Shown here piece after piece: positions 54,528-63,139 of a stretch of 64,000 bases of DNA (its first letter is position 1; each line of letters starts with the position of its first letter). The DNA lies in IMG/VR virus record IMGVR_UViG_3300035663_000004, positions 23,524-87,523 of that record; one strand, written 5' to 3'. The DNA comes from a virus. The position numbers and the translations under genes were made by a program. The notes beneath the pieces are model-generated. The model did not search any database, was not told where the DNA came from, and saw only the letters and a list, made by a program, of their open reading frames with translations.

Positions 54528-56372
54528 ATGGCATACGAACTGATTACGGGCTTCCTTTCCGGGCTGCGACCTGAACCGTCGCTAACCGTCTCGGAGTGGG
54601 CCGACCGTCACCGGCTCCTGTCGTCCACTGCATCGAGCGAGCCGGGACTGTGGCGAACGGCGCGCACCCCGTATCTGCGTGAAATACTCGACCGCCTGTC
54701 TGCCAATGACCCGACGCAGAAGATTATAGTAATGAAAGGCGCGCAATTAGGGTTCACCGAGGCGGGCTGCAACTGGATAGGGTACGTCATTGACGCCGCG
54801 CCGGGGCCGATGCTGGCAGTTATGCCGACGGACGAAACCGTGAAGCGAAATAGCAAGATGCGTATCGCGCCGATGATTGAAGCGACGCCGCGCCTGCGCG
54901 ACAAGATCGCACCGGTGCGCAGCCGTGACGGGGACAACAACACAACGCAGAAATCTTTTCCGGGTGGCGTGCTGGTATTATCCGGCGCTAATTCGGCGGT
55001 GGGCCTGCGCTCTATGCCGGTGCGGTACCTTTTTCTTGACGAAGTGGACGCCTACCCGGATGACCTGGACGGCGAGGGATCCCCGATTGACCTTGCGCTC
55101 GCTCGCACCCGCACCTTTGCGCGTCGAAAAATCTACATTGTTTCGACGCCGGTAACGGCGGGCGCGTCCGTCGTGGAACGCGAATTTTTCGGAACCGATC
55201 AGCGGTACTATCACGTTCCATGTCCGCATTGCGGCGCCCTGCAAAAATTAGTCTGGGAGCAGGTGCGCTGGGAAACCGGGCAGCCGGAAACAGCGAAGTA
55301 CGAATGCGCGCATTGTGCTGAACTGATCGAAGAGCGTTATAAGCCGCTGATGCTGGAATCCGGGCATTGGACGCCTGAAGCGCCGGATAACGAGACCGCT
55401 CGCGTGGCAGGGTATCATATCAATTCGCTATATTCGCCGTACGGCTGGTATTCATGGACGGACGCCGTGCGCGACTGGGAGGAGGCGCAGAAAGACGTGA
55501 ACAAGTTGAAGGCATTCACGAACACCGTGCTGGGGCTGCCGTGGGAGGAACAGGGCGAAGTGCCCGCATGGGAACTACTGTACAACCGCCGGGAAACATA
55601 CCCGATCAACCGCCCGCCGAAATCCGTTATCGTGCTGACGTGCGGCGTGGACGTGCAGAAAGATCGAATCGAACTTGAAGTAGTAGGCTGGGGAAAATCT
55701 AAAAGGTCGTGGTCGGTGGACTACCGCGTGCTGGTGGGCAATACCTCCGATCACGCCGTCTGGCAAGAACTCGCGAAAGTGGTAGGCGAAACATGGGAGC
55801 GCGAAGATGGCGTGTCGCTCTCCCTTGCGCGCATGTGCGTGGATAGCGGGTACAATACTACGCAGGTGTATGACTTTTGCAGGCGCTTCGACCCGACCCG
55901 CGTGGTGCCGATCAAGGGACAGGAAAAACAGCCGGTGATGGTAACGACCCCGCGCGCCGTTGACCGCACACGCGACGGGAAACCGGCCGGGGCGCTGGGG
56001 CTATACAACGTCGGCGTTTCGATCATCAAATCCGAACTGTACGGCTGGCTGAAACTGCACAAGGACGAAGCGGGCAACGCGCCTGCCGGATATTGCCACT
56101 TCCCGGAATACGGGCCGAACTTTTTTAAGGGCCTGACGGCGGAAAAATTGCAGAAAAAAATGATTCGCGGGTTCGCTCAATGGGAATGGGTGAAACACTT
56201 CGACCGCAATGAACCACTGGACTGCCGGGTGTACGCCCGCGCTGCCGCATCGCTGGTCGGTATTGACCGCTGGGAGGATCAGCACTTCGACGCGTTCCAG
56301 GCGAAATATACCGGCCGAACGCCGCAGCCGCGTGCTGAGGAAACGCCGAAAAGAAAATCTAATTTCTGGTAG
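54528..56372 (+). CDS. Terminase large subunit (GpA-like)
   Basis: This 614-residue GpA family terminase has VSEWADRHRLLSSTASSEPG at the start, Walker A MKGAQLGFTE (69-78) and Walker B YLFLDEVD (167-174). A zinc-binding CPHC...CAHC pair lies at about 229-262, and the nuclease part has CGVDVQKDRIELEVVGWG, VCVDSGYNTTQVYDF-like strand and later PAGYCHFPEYG. It powers DNA packaging and cuts the concatemer. The ATG at 54528 is preceded by a CA-rich leader. Confidence 0.93.
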   Translation: MAYELITGFLSGLRPEPSLTVSEWADRHRLLSSTASSEPGLWRTARTPYLREILDRLSANDPTQKIIVMKGAQLGFTEAGCNWIGYVIDAAPGPMLAVMPTDETVKRNSKMRIAPMIEATPRLRDKIAPVRSRDGDNNTTQKSFPGGVLVLSGANSAVGLRSMPVRYLFLDEVDAYPDDLDGEGSPIDLALARTRTFARRKIYIVSTPVTAGASVVEREFFGTDQRYYHVPCPHCGALQKLVWEQVRWETGQPETAKYECAHCAELIEERYKPLMLESGHWTPEAPDNETARVAGYHINSLYSPYGWYSWTDAVRDWEEAQKDVNKLKAFTNTVLGLPWEEQGEVPAWELLYNRRETYPINRPPKSVIVLTCGVDVQKDRIELEVVGWGKSKRSWSVDYRVLVGNTSDHAVWQELAKVVGETWEREDGVSLSLARMCVDSGYNTTQVYDFCRRFDPTRVVPIKGQEKQPVMVTTPRAVDRTRDGKPAGALGLYNVGVSIIKSELYGWLKLHKDEAGNAPAGYCHFPEYGPNFFKGLTAEKLQKKMIRGFAQWEWVKHFDRNEPLDCRVYARAAASLVGIDRWEDQHFDAFQAKYTGRTPQPRAEETPKRKSNFW

Positions 56373-56382
56373 AGAAAAATTG

Positions 56383-56390
56383 TATCTTTG
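56383..56390 (+). promoter_or_regulatory. Promoter box TATCTTTG, 5 nt before ATG
   Basis: TATCTTTG, then CGGGC, then the ATG at 56396: the same near-leaderless spacing as at 33430, 52527 and 53385. Confidence 0.65.
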
Positions 56391-56395
56391 CGGGC

Positions 56396-56608
56396 ATGTA
56401 CACACTCGAGCAATACACGACGCTGAAGGCCGCAATCGCGCAGGGGGCGCTGATGGTGCAGTACGCTGATAAGCGGGTGCAATACCGGAGCCTGTCCGAG
56501 ATGCTGGAAATACTGAAACTAATGGAGCAGGAACTGGGCATCGGCAGCGGGGCGGCAACGTTCCAGGGGACGCGCCGGGTGGCACAATACGATAAGGGGT
56601 TCCAGTAG
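56396..56608 (+). CDS. gpW-like head-tail joining protein (70 aa)
   Basis: YTLEQYTTLKAAIAQGALMV then YADKRVQYRSLSEMLEILKL and MEQELG fit the gpW family: two helices around a short hairpin with the VxYRSLxEM motif. It binds the portal to complete heads. It lies between terminase and portal genes as in lambda. Confidence 0.85.
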   Translation: MYTLEQYTTLKAAIAQGALMVQYADKRVQYRSLSEMLEILKLMEQELGIGSGAATFQGTRRVAQYDKGFQ

Positions 56609-56631
56609 CCTGCACACACATACAGAAAAAC

Positions 56632-58149
56632 ATGAATATAGTTGACCGTGTAGTTTCCTTTTTCAGCCCTGAAGCAGGCGCAAGACGCGCCCGCGCGCGG
56701 GCAGTTGAGGCTATACTGACGGAGCGAAAATACGACGGCGCTGGCAAGGGACGCCGCAATCCGAGACAGAACCCGTCCACGTCCGCGAACACCGAAATAT
56801 CGGCGGCGGCGCGTGACCTGCGGAATAATCACCGCGACATGGTTCGTAACAATCCGTACGCGAAAAAGGCTGTATCGGTAATTTCCGCCAACGTGGTGGG
56901 TACGGGTATTAAGCCGTCTATACAGGCGTCCGGCAGCCGAGCCCTGCGCAACGCAAAACTGGCATGGCGCGCCTGGGCGGATACGACCGCCTGCGATTAT
57001 GAAGGCCGCAAGACGTTCGCGGGCATACAGCGCCTGGTAATGCAGTCCGTAGCAGAATCCGGCGAGGTGCTCATCCGTGCGCGCCGTTCTTCCGCAGCGC
57101 GTCCCGTGCCGCTTCGCCTTCAGGTTCTGGAGGCAGATTTTCTCGACACGGCGAAAGACGGAATCAGCACGCCGGACGGCGGGTATATTATGCAGGGCAT
57201 CGAGTTCGATGCGAACGGCGAGCGCGCTGCTTATTGGCTATTCGATTATCATCCCGGCGAGAATCGGCTGTACCGCTCTATGACTTCCGCGCGCATTCCG
57301 GCTAACGAAATCGCGCATATTTTCTATGAGGAGCGACCAGGCCAAATCCGGGGCGTGCCGTTCGGCGTTTCTGGCATGACCCGGCTGCGAGACTTCGATG
57401 AGTACGAGGACGCGCAGCTGATACGTCAGAAAATTGCGGCGTGTTTCGCTGCTTTTGTCACTGATTCAAAAGACCCGCTTCCGGGTGAGGCGAACGGAAA
57501 TTCATACCCGATTGAACGTGTGGAGCCGGGTATGATTGAATATCTTCCGCCGGGAAAACAGGTTACGTTCGGAAATCCGCCGCCCGCCGACGGGTACAAC
57601 GACTATTCGCGCCGGGTATTGCAGGGCATCGCTGCCGGGTACGGCGTGACTTACGAAGCGCTGACGGGCGACCTGTCCAACGTGAATTTTTCTTCCGGCC
57701 GCATGGGCTGGATTGAAATGGGGCGAATTATTGCCGACTGGCAGGAACTGATGCTGGTGCCGCAACTATGCGACCGGGTGTTTTCATGGTGGGCCGAAGC
57801 CGGATCAATCGCCGGGGTACTTGCTCCTAACCTGACGGTATCCTGGACGCCGCCCGCGCGAATGATGATTGATCCAGTTAAGGAAACGAAGGGACTATCC
57901 GAGCAGGTGCGCAACGGGTTCGTGTCCTGGCAGGAGGCGGTTCGGCAGATGGGGTACGACCCGGATATGACGGCCGACGAGCTGAAACAGGATTACGATC
58001 GCTTCGACGCTGCCGGGTTCCTGCTTACCTGCGACCCGCGCTACGACCCTAACCGCGGCGGCAATATGCCTGACCAAGAGCCGGACGACGACGACACGCC
58101 GGACGACCCGGACGACAACGGCGACAACGGCCCGAACGGCCAAACTTAA
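56632..58149 (+). CDS. Portal protein (lambda B-like)
   Basis: A 505-residue lambda-type portal: AARDLRNNHRDMVRNNPYAK, VISANVVGTGIKPSI, AWRAWADTTACDYEGRKTFA, HIFYEERPGQIRGVPFGVSG and GVTYEALTGDLSNVNFSSGR. A very acidic end (DDDTPDDPDDNGDNGPNG) follows. It forms the dodecameric DNA channel. The acidic tail is unusual and may contact scaffold or terminase. Confidence 0.93.
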   Translation: MNIVDRVVSFFSPEAGARRARARAVEAILTERKYDGAGKGRRNPRQNPSTSANTEISAAARDLRNNHRDMVRNNPYAKKAVSVISANVVGTGIKPSIQASGSRALRNAKLAWRAWADTTACDYEGRKTFAGIQRLVMQSVAESGEVLIRARRSSAARPVPLRLQVLEADFLDTAKDGISTPDGGYIMQGIEFDANGERAAYWLFDYHPGENRLYRSMTSARIPANEIAHIFYEERPGQIRGVPFGVSGMTRLRDFDEYEDAQLIRQKIAACFAAFVTDSKDPLPGEANGNSYPIERVEPGMIEYLPPGKQVTFGNPPPADGYNDYSRRVLQGIAAGYGVTYEALTGDLSNVNFSSGRMGWIEMGRIIADWQELMLVPQLCDRVFSWWAEAGSIAGVLAPNLTVSWTPPARMMIDPVKETKGLSEQVRNGFVSWQEAVRQMGYDPDMTADELKQDYDRFDAAGFLLTCDPRYDPNRGGNMPDQEPDDDDTPDDPDDNGDNGPNGQT

Positions 58150-58154
58150 AAAAA

Positions 58155-58185
58155 TTGCAAATCCAAAAAAATCGCTGTAATATTG
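58155..58185 (+). promoter_or_regulatory. Promoter for the capsid gene (TTG-N20-TAATATTG)
   Basis: TTG at 58155-58157 and TAATATTG at 58178-58185 with a 20-bp spacer, 12 nt before the ATG at 58198. One base off the TAnnTTTG consensus. Confidence 0.55.
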
Positions 58186-58197
58186 CGGCGTTAAACT

Positions 58198-60159
58198 ATG
58201 GAAAAAAACACGATCAAAGACAACCTTAGCGTTCGCGCAATGTTTGCGCCGGACACGCTGAACGAATCCGACCGTACCGTTGAGGTAGTGTTTGGTTCGG
58301 ACGCGCCGGTGCGGATTAATACATGGGACGGGCCTATGCTTGAATCCCTATCCTTTGAGCGCAGCGCGGTGAACCTGGAGCGCCTGAACAACGGCGCGCC
58401 GCTGCTGGACAATCACGACCGGTTCAGCAGCGTTACCAACGTGCTGGGCGTGGTTGAGCGCGCATGGACGGACGGCGCAAAGGGCTACGCAAAAGTCCGC
58501 TTTTCAAAGTCAGAAAAAGGCACGCGGGCAATGGAGGAGGTAAAAGACGGTATTCTGCGCAATATCAGCGTGGGGTACCGCGTGAACAAATACGAGCGCA
58601 CGCTCCCTGCAAATCCCGGCGAACTCGGAACTGTCCGCGCCGTTGACTGGGAGCCGTTTGAGATAAGCCTTGTACAAGTCCCTGCCGACCGCAACGCGAT
58701 GGTGCGTTCGGAGGCAGACCAAACCGAAACAATTACAATCACTAACGACAAACCTAACATGGACGTCAACACCCACACGCCGGACAACCCGGCAACCCCG
58801 ACGCCGGTGGATACCGAAAAGGTACGAAGCGAAGCCATTACGGCTGAGCGCCAACGCGTGACGGGCATTCAAGACGCCGTTCGCGCGGCCAAACTGCCGG
58901 GCGAGTTCGCGCAAACGCTGATCGCTAACGGCACGGATATTGACCGCGCCCGCGCGCTGATTATTGACGAATGGGCGAAGCAGGCCGCGCAGATTGAAAC
59001 GCGCAGCCAAAACCCGAACGCATCCGCAACCGTCGGAAAAGACAATGAGGCTGAAGGCCGCGCCGAGGCTATTGCTGACGCGCTGTTCCTGCGCGCAGAG
59101 CCGACGCTGGCTGAAAAGGAACTGAAAAACACGCCTGACCGCCGCCGTGCCGCTGAGCAATATCGCGGTGTCACGCTGGTTGACCTTGCTCGCGAATCCG
59201 TCGAGCGCACAGGAACTTCCACCCGCGGCATGGACAAGATGGAGATCGTGAAGCGCTCTATCACCTCCAGCACATCGGACTTTCCCGTGCTGCTGGAAGG
59301 CACCAACCGCCGCGTCCTGCTGGCCGCCTACGCAAACATGGCTGACACTTGGCGGCGTTTCTGCTCCGTCGGTTCCGTTGGCGACTTCCGCGAATACAAG
59401 CGCCTGCGCATGGGTTCATTTTCCAATCTGGAAACCCTCAACGAGAACGGAACGTACAAGACGAAGGCGATTCCTGACGGCGAGTTCGAGCGCATCGTGG
59501 CTGGCACGAAGGGCAACACGATCAATGTAACGCGAAAAATGATCGTGAACGACGACCTTTCCGCATTCACCCGCCTTGCTGCCATGCTGGGACGCGCTGC
59601 CGCCCGCACGATTGAAAGCGACGTTTTCGCCCTGTTCGGACTGAACAGCGGTAACGGTCCGACCATGGCTGACGGTCAGCCGCTGTTCCATGCAACGCAC
59701 TCGAATATCGCTGCCACGAACGCGAAGCCGACCGTGGACGCATTCGACGCCGCCCGCGTGCAACTCGCAACGCAAAAAGACCCGGCCGGTAACGACTTTC
59801 TCGATCTCCGCCCGGCGCTGTGGCTTGGCCCCGTGTCGCTTGGCGGGCAGGCGCGCGTCACAAACGAAAACCAATATAACCCCGACGTGACCAACAAGTT
59901 CCAAGTAGCCAACAACGTGCGCGGCCTGGTGTCGGACGTTGTGGATACCCCGCGCCTTTCCGGCACTGCTTGGTATCTGCTGGCCGACCCGATGGAAGAG
60001 CCGGTGTTCGAGGTTGTGTTTCTGGACGGCGTGCAGACCCCGTACTTGGAGCAGGACGAGCCGTTCGACGTGGACGGCATCCGCTGGAAAATCCGCCTGG
60101 ACTACGGTGTCGGCGCAATTGGCTGGCGCGGCGTTGTGAAGAACAACGGCACGGCATAG
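58198..60159 (+). CDS. Fused prohead protease and major capsid protein (653 aa)
   Basis: Residues 1-175 are a prohead protease: RTVEVVFGSDAPVRI, LLDNHDRF with His73, ILRNISVGYRV with Ser124 and WEPFEISLVQVPADR. Residues about 200-300 are a helical scaffold-like linker. Residues about 350-653 are a capsid domain: TNRRVLLAAYANMADTWRRF, FSNLETLNENGTYKTKAIPD, NVTRKMIVNDDLSAFTRLAA, GPTMADGQPLFHATHSNIA and LADPMEEPVFEVVFLDGVQT. One chain thus provides protease, scaffold and shell, which must be cut after assembly. This fused form is known in some phages. Confidence 0.9.
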   Translation: MEKNTIKDNLSVRAMFAPDTLNESDRTVEVVFGSDAPVRINTWDGPMLESLSFERSAVNLERLNNGAPLLDNHDRFSSVTNVLGVVERAWTDGAKGYAKVRFSKSEKGTRAMEEVKDGILRNISVGYRVNKYERTLPANPGELGTVRAVDWEPFEISLVQVPADRNAMVRSEADQTETITITNDKPNMDVNTHTPDNPATPTPVDTEKVRSEAITAERQRVTGIQDAVRAAKLPGEFAQTLIANGTDIDRARALIIDEWAKQAAQIETRSQNPNASATVGKDNEAEGRAEAIADALFLRAEPTLAEKELKNTPDRRRAAEQYRGVTLVDLARESVERTGTSTRGMDKMEIVKRSITSSTSDFPVLLEGTNRRVLLAAYANMADTWRRFCSVGSVGDFREYKRLRMGSFSNLETLNENGTYKTKAIPDGEFERIVAGTKGNTINVTRKMIVNDDLSAFTRLAAMLGRAAARTIESDVFALFGLNSGNGPTMADGQPLFHATHSNIAATNAKPTVDAFDAARVQLATQKDPAGNDFLDLRPALWLGPVSLGGQARVTNENQYNPDVTNKFQVANNVRGLVSDVVDTPRLSGTAWYLLADPMEEPVFEVVFLDGVQTPYLEQDEPFDVDGIRWKIRLDYGVGAIGWRGVVKNNGTA

Positions 60160-60180
60160 GCCTGACGAAAAATGACAACT

Positions 60181-60203
60181 GGGGGAGGCGCAATGCCTCC
60201 CCC
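60181..60203. other. Hairpin after the major capsid gene
   Basis: GGGGGAGGC (60181-60189) pairs perfectly with GCCTCCCCC (60195-60203), loop GCAAT. No T tract; a TAACTTCG box (60204-60211) follows at once, as in the promoter candidate at 24869. Confidence 0.6.
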
Positions 60204-60235
60204 TAACTTCGCATCAAAAAAAATAAAATCATACA

Positions 60236-60607
60236 ATGGCACAAAACCATATTACCGACGGCAGCCGGATTGAGGTGACCCTCGGAAACGAAACAACCCT
60301 TGGAGCTGGCAAGGGCCGCTTGGTCGGTTCAATGTTCGGCGTTATTCTGAGCCTGACCCGCAACGGGCAGACCGTGTTCGCCAACCAGGCATCCGCATCC
60401 GGCGACGTGGCAGTGATTGCTCTCTCCGGCGTTTTCACGCTGCCGAAAACAAACCCGCTCGTTATCAACCTGGGCGCAAAACTGTATTGGGACGACACCA
60501 ACAAAGTCGTGACCACGACGGTAGGTTCCAACGTTTTCGTGGGCTACGCCTGGACGGCTGCCGCTTCGACGGACGCGACGGTGCAGGTAAAGCTGCAAAC
60601 GGCCTAA
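60236..60607 (+). CDS. DUF2190-like capsid decoration protein
   Basis: A 123-residue beta-rich protein with the order of DUF2190 proteins: RIEVTLGNETTLGAGKGRLV, ALSGVFTLPKTNPLVINLGA then KLYWDDTNK and VFVGYAWTAAASTDATVQVK. Such proteins, encoded after the capsid gene, decorate or cement the shell. Confidence 0.75.
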   Translation: MAQNHITDGSRIEVTLGNETTLGAGKGRLVGSMFGVILSLTRNGQTVFANQASASGDVAVIALSGVFTLPKTNPLVINLGAKLYWDDTNKVVTTTVGSNVFVGYAWTAAASTDATVQVKLQTA

Positions 60608-60610
60608 TCC

Positions 60611-60964
60611 ATGCCGTCCAACTTCGATACCATGCAGGCAGGCGTATTCGAGCAGGCGAAAAACCTGTTCGGATACGCCGCTGCGTGGACGTCGGTGGAT
60701 GGCACGGCCAACTGGACGGGAAAGGTATTGTTCAATAATCCGACGGCGAATTATTCACCAGGTGGAACTTTTCAGTACGATCCCTACCGGTACGAAATGG
60801 AGTACAAGGACGGCGACTTTCCGGGATTGATCGAACGCGTGGAGGCGCGCATGGCACCGGAAACCGTCACGATTGACGGAAAAGAATATCACGTCCGGGC
60901 GGTAAGCGCGGACTTCGACGGCAAGACGTACCGGGCTACATTGCAGCCGGTGGAGGATATATAG
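60611..60964 (+). CDS. Head-tail joining protein (lambda FII-like)
   Basis: A 117-residue protein starting with FDTMQAGVFEQAKNLFGYAA, followed by a beta-barrel (WTGKVLFNNPTANY; YRYEMEYKDGDFPGLIERVE; VTIDGKEYHVRAVSADFDGK). It fits the FII/gp7-like neck proteins that finish the head for tail attachment. It follows the decoration gene by 3 nt. Confidence 0.75.
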   Translation: MPSNFDTMQAGVFEQAKNLFGYAAAWTSVDGTANWTGKVLFNNPTANYSPGGTFQYDPYRYEMEYKDGDFPGLIERVEARMAPETVTIDGKEYHVRAVSADFDGKTYRATLQPVEDI

Positions 60965-61001
60965 GCGGGCTATCAAATAGCCGCCACATAAACACAACGC
61001 A

Positions 61002-61859
61002 ATGAACTACGCGAAACTTGAAGATGCAATAGTTGCCCGCTTGGAGCCGCTGAAGGCGCTGGGGTTCGAGGTGGTCGCGCTGCCTGACCGGGACGGTGAC
61101 TATGACCGGCCGTTCAAGTTCGGGCGGGTGACTGTGGCTTACAAGTCGAGCCTGTTCAATGAAGACGGCTTCAACGGCAAGCCGATGATATTTTCCACGA
61201 ACGAGATCGTGCAGCGTGAAACCGCTGAACTGGAAGTCGTAATACAGGCCCGCACGTTGCGAGGCGATAAGGGCGTGCATTGGTTGAGCCGTGCCGTCAC
61301 GAAGCAGATTATAGGCTGGGAGCCTGACAGCTGGGGCCGCTTGTATGGCCGCGAATACCGGTACGTCGAACATGCCGACGGGATATGGACGTACGCACTT
61401 ACACTATTCACCGCCGGACTGATGGTTCAGCACAACGACGCTGAAAACCTGCCGGTATTATCGCAGATCACCGTACTGATGGGAGCCGATCCGGCCAACG
61501 TGATAACCGTTGCGAGTGAACTGGCAGCGGGTGAAACCGACCCGGACGGCGGCGTGTATGTATTCCAGACTGGCACGAATTACAGTCTGAAGTACGAATT
61601 TTTCACTCCGACGGGAATGCCGGTTAACCTTACCGGATATACTTTTCGCTGGGGGTTGAAGCAATTCGTCACCGACCCTGATCCGCTAATCTTGAAAACC
61701 CCGACGGCGACGGATAACATCGTGTACGCTACCGTCGGAGCGCTCGAAAATACAATGATTCCGGGGACGTACAAGGCTATTCTGGAAGTCGTGAACCCGT
61801 CGCTGATCGTGGAGCAGGAGATCGTGAACACAATCGTAATAGAGCCGCAATATATCTAA
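61002..61859 (+). CDS. Gp37-like tail terminator with C-terminal beta domain
   Basis: Residues 1-150 match the gp37/DUF1834-type neck or tail-terminator proteins of Mu-like phages (YAKLEDAIVARLEPLKALGF; GRVTVAYKSSLFNEDGFNGK; ETAELEVVIQARTLRGDKGV; YGREYRYVEHADGIWTYALT). Residues about 195-285 are an Ig/BppU-like beta sandwich (YSLKYEFFTPTGMPVNLTGY then TFRWGLKQF), perhaps a fibre or host-surface contact. The fused extension is unusual for this family. Confidence 0.7.
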   Translation: MNYAKLEDAIVARLEPLKALGFEVVALPDRDGDYDRPFKFGRVTVAYKSSLFNEDGFNGKPMIFSTNEIVQRETAELEVVIQARTLRGDKGVHWLSRAVTKQIIGWEPDSWGRLYGREYRYVEHADGIWTYALTLFTAGLMVQHNDAENLPVLSQITVLMGADPANVITVASELAAGETDPDGGVYVFQTGTNYSLKYEFFTPTGMPVNLTGYTFRWGLKQFVTDPDPLILKTPTATDNIVYATVGALENTMIPGTYKAILEVVNPSLIVEQEIVNTIVIEPQYI

Positions 61860-61860
61860 T

Positions 61861-62403
61861 ATGTCCACTGAAAAGAAAGTCCGCGTAATTGTTACACCCG
61901 CACTGCCTGGTGCGCCTGGCGCGTCCGGTCGGGAGGTGGAACTACGCACGACTTCGACGCATATCCAATGGCGGTACGTCGGTTCGCTAACGTGGACGGA
62001 CTTAATACTATTAACTGAATTGCAGGGGCCGCAAGGTGAGCCGGGGCCGCCGGGCGGTGCTGTGGTGTTCTATCCGGCTGCGCAAAACCTTAGCGCCGGA
62101 CGGCTGGTTATCCTGGATTCCGGCGCGGTGCGATATTTCCAACCCGGCACGCCGTCGCACGCAGGCCGCGCGCTGGGCGTGACAAAGACCTCCGCAGCAA
62201 CCGGGCAATCCGTGCAGGTGCAGGTCGCGGGCGTGCTGTCCGACGCCGCATTCGCATTCACGCCTGACGCGCCGGTGTACAGCCGTACGGACGGCGAACT
62301 ATTTTCGACGCCGGGCGCATCCGGTTCGGTTCAATACGTCGGTACGGCGCTGAGCGCCAATTCAATCAATATTAATATAGATTCATCACTAATTCGATTA
62401 TAA
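61861..62403 (+). CDS. Fibre-locus protein with short collagen-like motif (180 aa)
   Basis: An N-terminal beta domain (KVRVIVTPALPGAPGASGRE) and LQGPQGEPGPPGGAVVFYPA, a short Gly-x-Pro collagen-like stretch, precede a DUF2190-like beta domain (QNLSAGRLVILDSGAVRYFQ, GRALGVTKTSAATGQSVQVQ). It begins the second fibre locus and is probably a structural or fibre-base component. Confidence 0.55.
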   Translation: MSTEKKVRVIVTPALPGAPGASGREVELRTTSTHIQWRYVGSLTWTDLILLTELQGPQGEPGPPGGAVVFYPAAQNLSAGRLVILDSGAVRYFQPGTPSHAGRALGVTKTSAATGQSVQVQVAGVLSDAAFAFTPDAPVYSRTDGELFSTPGASGSVQYVGTALSANSININIDSSLIRL

Positions 62404-62406
62404 CAA

Positions 62407-62910
62407 ATGGCAAAATTTCTTAAAATCGGTACAACCGGCCTAGCAACTGAAGAGGCCGCAATTAACGTAAGCGCCGGCGCTGGCGATGCAAACAAGATTA
62501 TTGAAACCAACGGTTCGGGTAAACTGGACGCTACCTTCCTGCCAGCCGGTGTTGGCAATGATTCAAAATCCATGACCACGGGCGAAGCGCTGAGCGCCGG
62601 AAATCTGGTGTATATCAGCGGTACGGGCACGGTGCTGAAGGCAGACGCTAACGCCGTCGCAAAAGCCGCCGTAGGGTACGTCACCGCGTCCGCCGCAAGC
62701 GGTGCATCGGTGAGTGTATTTTTCGAGGGCACGATCACGGGGCTTACCAGTTTGACGCCGGGCGCGACGTACTTCCTGTCTGACACGGCAACTGGCGCTG
62801 TCTCGCTCACAATCCCGACCGCTGCCGGGGATATTGTCCAGGTGGTGGGCTACGCCGTATCTGCAACCGAACTCACATTCGAGCCGCAAGCGCCAATTGT
62901 GCGCGCGTAA
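62407..62910 (+). CDS. Fibre-locus structural protein (167 aa)
   Basis: KFLKIGTTGLATEEAAINVS opens an attachment-like segment; GNDSKSMTTGEALSAGNLVY then ISGTGTVLKADANAVAKAAV and SVFFEGTITGLTSLTPGATY are beta strands typical of small fibre or decoration domains. It shares its KxLKxGxTGxxTE start with the next gene (VKPLKVGSTGYVTEFQ), so the two are related modules. Confidence 0.55.
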   Translation: MAKFLKIGTTGLATEEAAINVSAGAGDANKIIETNGSGKLDATFLPAGVGNDSKSMTTGEALSAGNLVYISGTGTVLKADANAVAKAAVGYVTASAASGASVSVFFEGTITGLTSLTPGATYFLSDTATGAVSLTIPTAAGDIVQVVGYAVSATELTFEPQAPIVRA

Positions 62911-62923
62911 AAAAAAATAAAAA

Positions 62924-63139
62924 ATGCCTAACGTTAAACCGCTAAAGGTAGGCAGTACGGGTTATGTAACGGAGTTTCAAACGAACGACACAATAGACCC
63001 CGCACTGGTGCTAAAGGCGCTGCCGTCATACGTTGACGATGCGGCTGCAATAACAGGCGGGTTGTCCGTTGGCGACTTCTATGTAGTTGCGGCGGGCAAC
63101 GACGCAATACCGGCCGGAATTGTAAAAAAAATACTATGA
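62924..63139 (+). CDS. Small protein with one SDxAAxxGGL repeat (71 aa)
   Basis: An N-terminal PLKVGSTGYVTEFQTNDTID segment is followed by LPSYVDDAAAITGGLSVGDF, a single copy of the repeat present four times in the 14599 gene. The stop overlaps the ATG of the following fibre (ATGA), exactly as at 15843. It is probably a fibre base or connector. Confidence 0.6.
   Translation: MPNVKPLKVGSTGYVTEFQTNDTIDPALVLKALPSYVDDAAAITGGLSVGDFYVVAAGNDAIPAGIVKKIL

Noticed and set aside
61861-62403. Collagen-like fibre
   Set aside because: Only a few Gly-x-Pro triplets are present, far too short for a triple-helix rod.
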